Positions 14,674 to 19,554 of a DNA stretch of 19,554 bases are shown piece by piece; position 1 is the stretch's first letter; the number at the start of each line of letters is the position of its first letter. The stretch comes from an uncultured Lachnospiraceae bacterium (GTDB taxonomy: Bacteria > Bacillota > Clostridia > Lachnospirales > Lachnospiraceae). Under the pieces are notes generated by a model. That model saw only the letters and a program-made list of their open reading frames with translations, searched no databases and was not told the DNA's origin. Location: the NCBI GenBank assembly GCA_910578115.1, contig CAJTPO010000066.1:1-19554 (forward strand). Reading direction: 5' to 3'. The position numbers were made by a program, and so were the translations under genes.

Positions 14674-14710
14674 AAAAAAAGATGAGCCGCTTCCATATGC
14701 CGGCTCATCC
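14674..14710 (-). terminator. Rho-independent terminator of the small HTH gene
   Basis: On the minus strand GATGAGCCG pairs with CGGCTCATC (14709-14701 with 14689-14681) across an 11-base loop and is followed directly by seven T residues (14680-14674). This is the cleanest intrinsic terminator in the window. The rest of 14536-14763 holds no gene I can support. Confidence 0.85.
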
Positions 14711-14763
14711 TGTACGAACAACACGCTATCCGACCAGGGATATGCCCGTTGCTTCCTTATTTT

Positions 14764-15036
14764 TCAAGAATACTTTTGTATTCTCAGGATACGCTGTATG
14801 CTTTTTTCTGACAGATAATATTTGCAGGCTAATTCCCCAACCCTGCTTCCCGCAAGATACTCCTCGTAAATCTGTCTGTCACGCCGCGAAAGCTCCTGCC
14901 TGATCTGTGTACCGGTTCCCCATCCCTGCCTGTGTGATGTCTTGCGCGGGATATAGATACTGGTTCCGTCAACATACTGCTGTATCAACTCTATTATCTC
15001 ATTTGGCAGAATTTCTTCTGCTCTCCTATAGCCCAT
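14764..15036 (-). CDS. CD3324-type small helix-turn-helix protein (Mor-like)
   Basis: The 90-residue basic protein matches the small family annotated as CD3324-like in Clostridia: GYRRAEEILPNEIIELIQQY, then VDGTSIYIPRK, a charged middle, and a C-terminal helix-turn-helix around YLAGSRVGELACKYYLSEKS followed by IQRILRIQ. This resembles the C-terminal DNA-binding part of Mor-type activators. The start at 15036 is fixed by GGGAGG five bases upstream. Two ATAGC-N4-GCTAT palindromes lie just upstream, the same motif as before the DUF1062 gene, so this protein is the natural candidate to bind them and regulate itself and that gene; this is inference. A clean terminator follows the stop. Confidence 0.82.
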   Translation of the reverse strand: MGYRRAEEILPNEIIELIQQYVDGTSIYIPRKTSHRQGWGTGTQIRQELSRRDRQIYEEYLAGSRVGELACKYYLSEKSIQRILRIQKYS

Positions 15037-15065
15037 GTCTGCCTCCCTGAAATTTATTGCCGGGA

Positions 15066-15107
15066 ATAGCATTGGCTATAACAATTCCTTGCAATAGCCA
15101 GTGCTAT
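15066..15107 (-). promoter_or_regulatory. Tandem ATAGC-N4-GCTAT operator and promoter of the small HTH gene
   Basis: ATAGC-ATTG-GCTAT (15066-15079) and ATAGC-CAGT-GCTAT (15094-15107) start 28 bases apart and are also near-perfect inverted repeats of each other. On the minus strand TTGCAA (15094-15089) and TGCTAT (15071-15066) are 17 bases apart and overlap both sites. The motif recurs before the DUF1062 gene. Confidence 0.6.
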
Positions 15108-15220
15108 GCAGACATAACATATCTTCTCATATAGAAATCCCCCTTCCAAAGTTCCTTCCTTATAGTATCCTATAGTACCATGATCCGCCGATTAAATCAA
15201 TTTCTAACCGGCCTGTGTGC

Positions 15221-15410
15221 ATGGGTAACGTAACAGTTCAGCCTTCGGCTTTCCTGTTACGGAATCTACCCATTGAGCAAAGCTCAATTTTTCCAAGTCG
15301 CCTTCGGCGAGGGGCAGATTCTTTTGGCCCAATTTACATATTCTCACGGCCTTTGCAGTAAATGCAAAGGCCTGGACTGAACTGTTACCGGGCAACAGCA
15401 TTTTGGCCCA
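15221..15410. repeat. Dense multi-hairpin repeat element
   Basis: At least five stems are packed into 190 bases: ATGGGTA/TACCCAT (15221, 15267) enclosing CGTAACAG/CTGTTACG and AGCC-ttc-GGCT; ATTGAGC/GCTCAAT (15272, 15282); TCGCC-ttc-GGCGA (15298); GGCCTTTGCA/TGCAAAGGCC (15348, 15363). A long-range pair GTAACAGTTCAG (15230) with CTGAACTGTTAC (15377) brackets the block and competes with the first local stem. TTTTGGCCCA occurs twice (15322, 15401). The minus strand is open for 65 codons, which I read as incidental. It looks like a dispersed palindromic repeat downstream of the AAA-ATPase-like gene; the rest of 15108-15220 shows nothing I can name. Confidence 0.65.
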
Positions 15411-15414
15411 GACA

Positions 15415-17127
15415 TTATATACGATCTGACACCATTGTCATTACTTTGCAGCGTTTTTTGTAACATGCAATCCCATATTTGTGTATCCTGGTCATGCCGT
15501 CGTCAGCCAGACGTTCCGCATAATTCCTGTCCTCGATCTGCTTAAGCGCCGCCCTGCAGGCATCATCAAATGCCGCCTGTTCGGCATATTTACATTCTAT
15601 GATGATGCCGATCTCCTTCTCCTCAACCTCTACGATGATATCGCTGTAGCCCTCACCGGCCTCAGCATTGGACTTGACTTTCCATCCCTCCATGCCGGCA
15701 AACAACCCCAGCAGGATTCCGTGATAAAAATTCTCTTTCATTTCCTTCCGGACACTGACGTCACGGATACTGATCGTCTTTCGCAGGTATGCCGTAAACC
15801 CTTTCTCTATAGCAGCTGCATCATGTTCCTCAAATGCCCTGCAAAAACGCTCCAGCTTCTGCATATCCCTTTTCGACTCCGTTTCAAACCATTCCTGTAT
15901 CTGTTCTCTAAAAATCCACTGTATTTCCCTGTTTGGAATGGCCAGTGCGGTCCTCCCTCCCTCGTCCTGTCCACACTGTGTCAGATAACCCGCCGCAAAA
16001 AGAATGCTCCATAGGTTATCGGCTCTGGAATCCAGATCTCTGTATGTCAATTCCTGCCGTACTTTTTTATAAATTCGTTCACCACTGATCAGCAGCTCGA
16101 TTTCATCTCTGGCAGTTGCGTCCGCCTTCTCTATGAATTTCCTGATGATGATGTTGCTGCTTGTATTTACCCAATAGTTCTGCGGCATCACAGACGAATG
16201 CATCCTGAGCGCATGGCAGTAGCTCACCACATCCCACGGGCAGTATACTTCCAATTCACCAAAGCGGTAACCGTCATACCATTCCTTAACGATATCAAAT
16301 TTCTCCAAAAATCCGTAGTATGCAAGCATTTCTTTTACTTCTGCATCTGAAAATCCAAAATACTCATTATACTGTACATCCTTTACCGTATATACATTAA
16401 AGTTATTGAAACCGGTAAAGATACTTTCCTTGGAGATCCGCAGGCATCCGGTCAAAACCGCAAAATGCAGGCTGCTGTTTGTCTTAAGGGCTCTTCCAAA
16501 CAGATTCCTGATCAGCTCAACCATGGCGTCATAATACCCAGCCTGGTATGCCTTATCAAGCGGCACATCATATTCATCGATCAATATGATCGTACTCTGT
16601 TCATAATGCTTTTGCAGAAAACGGGATAATGTCAGAAGGCTTTTCGATAAAAGCTCATCCGACATTGCATATTCACCGTTGTGATCCAGTTCCACAAGTT
16701 TCCGGTACTGCTGACGCTCTATTTCCGTCAATCTTTCGCTCTCCGAAAGAAACGGGAATCTGATCGCCTCATCGCCAATAACCGAACGCAGAATCCTTTT
16801 TGCCGCTTCGAGATCCTCTCCTCCCACCTCTTTTAAGCTGATTGAAATGACCGGAAATTTTCCCATATATTTGTCACAAAGTTCCTTCTCCCCGGCAATC
16901 TCCAGCCCCTCAAAAAGCGTGCCGTCGCTGCCCGTCTCAAAGAAATACTGCAGCATACTCATATTCAGGGTTTTACCAAACCGTCTCGGACGCGTAAAGA
17001 GATTTACATACGCAGTATGCTCCAGAAGATCTTTGATCAGTCTCGTTTTGTCAACATAGTAAAATCCTTCTCTACGGATCCGTCCGTAATCCTCAATCCC
17101 AATGGGAAGACTTGCTTTTTCCGCCAT
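15415..17127 (-). CDS. AAA-ATPase-like protein fused to PD-(D/E)XK nuclease-like domain
   Basis: The 570-residue protein has the common AAA-ATPase_like plus PDDEXK_9 layout. Residues 7-60 carry the family opening LPIGIEDYGRIRREGFYYVD and a P-loop-like RPRRFGKT at 46-53, which lacks the first glycine of a classical Walker A. Walker B is IILIDEYD at 180-187. The C-terminal part holds the nuclease-fold motif: Asp496 in SDIIVEV and E511-x-K513 in IIIECKY. Many copies of this family occur in Lachnospiraceae and Bacteroidetes genomes; the biological role is unsettled, with defence or mobile-element functions suggested mainly by domain content. It is intact and starts after AAGGCGG. A possible -10 (TATAAT, minus, 17261-17256) lies upstream. 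A structured repeat follows the stop directly. Confidence 0.9.
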   Translation of the reverse strand: MAEKASLPIGIEDYGRIRREGFYYVDKTRLIKDLLEHTAYVNLFTRPRRFGKTLNMSMLQYFFETGSDGTLFEGLEIAGEKELCDKYMGKFPVISISLKEVGGEDLEAAKRILRSVIGDEAIRFPFLSESERLTEIERQQYRKLVELDHNGEYAMSDELLSKSLLTLSRFLQKHYEQSTIILIDEYDVPLDKAYQAGYYDAMVELIRNLFGRALKTNSSLHFAVLTGCLRISKESIFTGFNNFNVYTVKDVQYNEYFGFSDAEVKEMLAYYGFLEKFDIVKEWYDGYRFGELEVYCPWDVVSYCHALRMHSSVMPQNYWVNTSSNIIIRKFIEKADATARDEIELLISGERIYKKVRQELTYRDLDSRADNLWSILFAAGYLTQCGQDEGGRTALAIPNREIQWIFREQIQEWFETESKRDMQKLERFCRAFEEHDAAAIEKGFTAYLRKTISIRDVSVRKEMKENFYHGILLGLFAGMEGWKVKSNAEAGEGYSDIIVEVEEKEIGIIIECKYAEQAAFDDACRAALKQIEDRNYAERLADDGMTRIHKYGIACYKKRCKVMTMVSDRI

Positions 17128-17255
17128 ATTTCACCGCCTTACTCTCTGCGCCCATCCATATCTTACACATTCCTGCTGCGCTGTGACAGGCCGTAACCTC
17201 ACTCTGCTGTGCTGCCGCGCAGGTGCACCTCTACAGTCATAATATCGTGTCATTG

Positions 17256-17261
17256 ATTATA
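17256..17261 (-). promoter_or_regulatory. Candidate -10 element for the AAA-ATPase-like gene
   Basis: TATAAT is read on the minus strand about 130 bases before the start codon. The -35 region (CAGTAA at 17 bases) is poor. A small hairpin TTCCCT-gata-AGGGAA lies upstream at 17299-17314. Confidence 0.35.
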
Positions 17262-17392
17262 TTGAATATACCACATTGTTACTGCATTTAAAACTGTTTT
17301 CCCTGATAAGGGAACGCTCTTCGTTGCAGCTGCTTAATTCGATACCCATGTAAACAAACAATCACATTTTCTCCCCGCATATGTTTCCGGTA

Positions 17393-17401
17393 TGCTATAA
17401 T
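17393..17401 (+). promoter_or_regulatory. Extended -10 promoter of the isoprenoid-synthase-like gene
   Basis: TGCTATAAT is a perfect extended -10 (TGn plus TATAAT). There is no clear -35, as is usual for such promoters. It implies an untranslated leader of about 115 bases. Confidence 0.55.
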
Positions 17402-17403
17402 AG

Positions 17404-17512
17404 TGCAGGGAAATTACGAAAAATTTACACCATACCCCTGCAAATCTGCAGACTTTTACTAAACGACATAAGAAATTTCTTTCCTGATATCATAAACAAC
17501 AGGAAAAAGAAA
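17404..17512 (+). promoter_or_regulatory. Structured 5' leader with competing stems
   Basis: TGCAGGG (17404-17410) can pair with CCCTGCA (17436-17442), while CTGCA (17438-17442) can instead pair with TGCAG (17447-17451), so the two are mutually exclusive. A further stem TTTCTTTCCTG (17476-17486) with CAGGAAAAAGAAA (17500-17512) lies just before the ribosome binding site. This could affect translation; it matches no riboswitch class I know. Confidence 0.35.
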
Positions 17513-17523
17513 CGGGGACTACA

Positions 17524-18720
17524 ATGAGACAACTACAGACACAGGAGATCAAAGCAGTGTGGGAAGCGCAGCCGGATCGTTTTCCGGATTTTCTGGCAGA
17601 AAACGCCGACCTCTTTCCGCACATAACACCGGCGCAGAAAAAAGAAAATGAAGCGCTCGTACAGGACTTTTCCCAGAAAATGCAAAAGAAGCTGCGCCAG
17701 AAACCGAAAGACAAAGCAGCGCAGGATGCACTGGAACAGGAACTGGAAGCAGATCTCATGGAACTTCTGGAAAAGGAAAAAATCCTCTCGCTCTATAACT
17801 GGATGGATCGTCAACAGCTGGAAGCCTTCAAACGTGAGGCAAAACACTTTACAAACAGCGTTAGAGCCTTCGACGAATCCCTGCGTCCGGCACAGATCTG
17901 GCAGACTCTGCGCAACTATTTTATCTATGCCATGATTCTGGATATGCAGGGAAAGGAACAGCATGCCGGAGACCCGATTCTGGCATACAGCCTGCTCTAT
18001 CCCTATACCGACAATTATATTGACGACGCCCGGATTACCCGGCAGGACAAAGAGCGGTACAACCGGATGATCGCCTCCAAATTAAGAGACGAAGCCGTCA
18101 CGCCGCACAATGCACTGGAAGAAAAGACCTGCCGGCTTTTGGATATGATCCTGACGGCATATGAGGGTTCTGCCAGAAAGAAGATCATGGAGACACTGCT
18201 GGAGCTTCTGGAAGCCCAGAATAACAGTATCCGGCAGCAGAAAACCCCGCTGACGGAAGCTCAGATCCTGGAAATCTCCATCCGCAAAGGGAGTACCTCC
18301 GTATTGGCGGATTACCTTTTTGCCGCCACGGACTGGCGGGAATATGAAGAGAACTTCTATCTGAAATTCGGTTTTCTCTTACAGCTGGTGGACGATCTGC
18401 AGGATATCGAAGAAGACAGGAATGCAGGAAGTCAAACGCTGATGACGGGGGCCGAAAGCCGACAGCAGTTAGAACAGTACACCAACCGCCTGCTTTGGTT
18501 CTCCTGGCATGTGATCCGGGATTTCGAGCCGGTCAATCCCGGACTGAAAAGATTTGTCCTGAAACACTGTGTGGAAATCTCCCTCCTGACCGCCGCCGCG
18601 AATCAGCAGTTCTTTTCCAGAGAATATTTGAAGGTGCTGGAGATGTATCTGCCGTTTTCGTTGGATTTCCTGAAAAAGATGAAAAAACAGATGCTGCAGA
18701 GCAGGCAGAAAATAAGCTGA
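17524..18720 (+). CDS. Class I isoprenoid-synthase-like protein
   Basis: The 398-residue, largely helical protein carries two aspartate-rich motifs of class I prenyl/terpene synthases. The second is clear: GFLLQLVDDLQDIEED at 283-298 fits the GxxxQxxDDxxD pattern of trans-prenyltransferases. A candidate first motif is YTDNYIDDAR at 161-170, which departs from strict DDxxD, and KGSTSVLADYL at 255-265 resembles the conserved lysine-containing helix between them. The N-terminal 110 residues are charged and helical (possible coiled coil, 35-90) and are not part of the usual synthase core. The enzyme should bind a prenyl diphosphate through magnesium; its product is unknown, and no isoprenoid pathway genes are nearby. 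Its start follows an ACGGGGAC site. It is not a standard farnesyl- or polyprenyl-diphosphate synthase. Confidence 0.7.
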   Translation: MRQLQTQEIKAVWEAQPDRFPDFLAENADLFPHITPAQKKENEALVQDFSQKMQKKLRQKPKDKAAQDALEQELEADLMELLEKEKILSLYNWMDRQQLEAFKREAKHFTNSVRAFDESLRPAQIWQTLRNYFIYAMILDMQGKEQHAGDPILAYSLLYPYTDNYIDDARITRQDKERYNRMIASKLRDEAVTPHNALEEKTCRLLDMILTAYEGSARKKIMETLLELLEAQNNSIRQQKTPLTEAQILEISIRKGSTSVLADYLFAATDWREYEENFYLKFGFLLQLVDDLQDIEEDRNAGSQTLMTGAESRQQLEQYTNRLLWFSWHVIRDFEPVNPGLKRFVLKHCVEISLLTAAANQQFFSREYLKVLEMYLPFSLDFLKKMKKQMLQSRQKIS

Positions 18721-18738
18721 AAAAGATTTATTGTATTT

Positions 18739-18807
18739 CTACCCACATTCTACTCATTCTAACCAAACGTTTGACAAGAATGAGTAGAATGGGTAGAATG
18801 TGAGTAG
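18739..18807. repeat. Nested inverted and tandem repeats after the isoprenoid-synthase-like gene
   Basis: CATTCTACTCATTCT (18746-18760) pairs perfectly with AGAATGAGTAGAATG (18777-18791), and the 16-base loop itself contains CAAACGTTTG. An alternative pairing joins CTACCCACATTCTA (18739-18752) and TAGAATGTGAGTAG (18794-18807) with one mismatch. GTAGAAT occurs three times on the right side. No T-run follows, so an ordinary terminator is not supported. Confidence 0.65.
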
Positions 18808-18829
18808 AATATACTCAGGAGGCGGGCAG

Positions 18830-18865
18830 ATGATTCCTTGCAAAGAAACGTTATATTTGTTGTGA
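18830..18865 (+). other. Very short open frame with good ribosome binding site
   Basis: AGGAGG (18817-18822) is followed by ATG at 18830 and an 11-codon frame, MIPCKETLYLL, ending in TGA. It may be a leader peptide or the remnant of a lost gene. The rest of 18808-19039 shows no other gene I can support. Confidence 0.2.
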
Positions 18866-19039
18866 AAATGCACCTCATCAGGCGCGACGGAGCCATGTCA
18901 AAATAAAAGAGCTGTCCGATTTGCAAACGAATTTTTATTTTGTTTTACCCATTCTTCATAATTATTCCCATAATATCTCCTTCGGCAACTTCCAATCCTG
19001 TTTTTGAATCGGTAAAATGTTTACTTCTTCCACCACTCT

Positions 19040-19468
19040 TTATTCAGCACCTTTCAGCGCATAAATCTGTTTCAGGTCATCAATGGCCATCTCAACATCA
19101 AAAGTATGAAAACCAGGCCAGCATTCATTCATTGTTTTGGCATCCGCCGTCTTATAGATTTCACGACTGCACTCATTCGTATAGTAATGCCAATAACGGT
19201 AAGTATATCCCGCCCAGTACATTACTTCCTGAGAATAGGTTATGCCGGCTTTCCCTAGTCCTTTCACTTCATCGTCCAATTCTTCCAGAATATATTCTTC
19301 CCCTGCCCATTGCAGGCGGTCATAGACATCATCAAGAGCGGCAGCGGTTTTGCTGTTCATAAAAGCTTCTATAAAGGCCGGACAATCTAACCCCGTTTTC
19401 AACGCAAGTTCAAACAATCGTCCCTGTATATCGCAAAGCTGGCGCTTTTCAAGCGTAAGACTTTCCAT
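19040..19468 (-). CDS. Small conserved-looking protein of unknown function
   Basis: The 142-residue acidic protein is predicted to be helical and cytoplasmic, with no signal, membrane segment or catalytic motif. Distinctive parts are DIQGRLFELALKTGLDCPAF near the N-terminus, LDDVYDRLQWAGEEYILEEL in the middle and an aromatic-rich YWAGYTYRYWHYYT. I recall similar 130-150 residue proteins in Firmicutes beside small DUF3990/DUF3791-type genes thought to be toxin-antitoxin modules, but no such partner is visible here; one might lie past the right edge. Start 19468 is set by GGAGG five bases upstream; the in-frame ATG at 19480 overlaps that site. I cannot assign a function. Confidence 0.7.
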   Translation of the reverse strand: MESLTLEKRQLCDIQGRLFELALKTGLDCPAFIEAFMNSKTAAALDDVYDRLQWAGEEYILEELDDEVKGLGKAGITYSQEVMYWAGYTYRYWHYYTNECSREIYKTADAKTMNECWPGFHTFDVEMAIDDLKQIYALKGAE

Positions 19469-19490
19469 CTTTACCTCCATGCCGAAGCAA

Positions 19491-19554
19491 TTTTTTGCGA
19501 AGGCTGCGAGCCAAATCTCAAATTTGGCTCTGCAATTTCGAGTTTGTGGCTCCG
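19491..19554. repeat. Palindromic repeat truncated by the window edge
   Basis: GAGCCAAAT (19508-19516) pairs with ATTTGGCTC (19522-19530) across five bases, and GGCT-gcg-AGCC overlaps the left arm as an alternative stem. The word GGCTC recurs nearby. The compact stem-short-loop style resembles the elements at 7840 and 15221. The element runs off the right end. Confidence 0.5.

Noticed and set aside
15204..15401. 65-codon minus-strand open frame downstream of the AAA-ATPase-like gene
   Set aside because: It consists entirely of the hairpin-rich repeat block, has no good ribosome binding site, and its peptide has no domain character; the open frame is best explained by the repeat composition.
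15221..15410. Retron msr/msd or group II intron RNA
   Set aside because: No reverse transcriptase gene is nearby, and the stems do not match the layout of either RNA class.

Overview
The window looks like chromosome from a Clostridia member, most likely Lachnospiraceae. This is inferred from moderate GC, AGGAGG-type ribosome binding sites, and families common in that group: DUF4179 anti-sigma factors, a CD3324-type small HTH protein, a DUF1062 protein, and an AAA-ATPase-like/PD-(D/E)XK_9 fusion. I see no rRNA, tRNA, CRISPR array, transposase or phage gene.

Layout. (1) 1-1150: an AraC-type regulator with a good sigma-A-like promoter. (2) 1169-6243, minus strand: a five-gene unit running SCP2-like lipid carrier, membrane-anchored alpha/beta hydrolase, stand-alone condensation-like acyltransferase, acyl carrier protein, AMP-forming acyl ligase. 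A TetR regulator (6669-7298) is divergent from it, and two near-identical palindromes in the shared intergenic region are probably its operators. This looks like a small, uncharacterised acyl-activation and acyl-transfer pathway and is the best candidate here for an undescribed system. (3) 7594-9283, plus: an ECF sigma factor whose linker carries two in-frame copies of a 78-bp palindromic element, overlapping a DUF4179-type anti-sigma gene. (4) 9377-12015, minus: a second ECF sigma factor, its membrane anti-sigma partner and a beta-propeller-like lipoprotein; a long imperfect hairpin lies before the lipoprotein gene. (5) 12219-13022, plus: an alpha/beta hydrolase. (6) 13104-15036, minus: DUF1062 protein, SAM methyltransferase and CD3324-type HTH protein. 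The first and last share a distinctive upstream motif (tandem ATAGC-N3/4-GCTAT), which suggests a local regulon. (7) 15221-15410: a dense block of nested hairpins, probably a dispersed repeat, just downstream of an AAA-ATPase/nuclease-like gene (15415-17127, minus). (8) 17524-18720, plus: a class I isoprenoid-synthase-like protein, followed by a nested inverted repeat. (9) 19040-19468, minus: an unrecognised small protein, followed at the window edge by a truncated palindromic repeat.

Two themes recur. Regulators sit next to well-formed palindromes (TetR, CD3324-type, both ECF modules), so several operator assignments can be tested. Short stem-TTC-stem palindromic elements occur at more than one place, once inside a coding frame, which suggests a proliferating palindromic repeat family in this genome. 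Function calls rest on motifs and family recognition by eye; no database search was possible.
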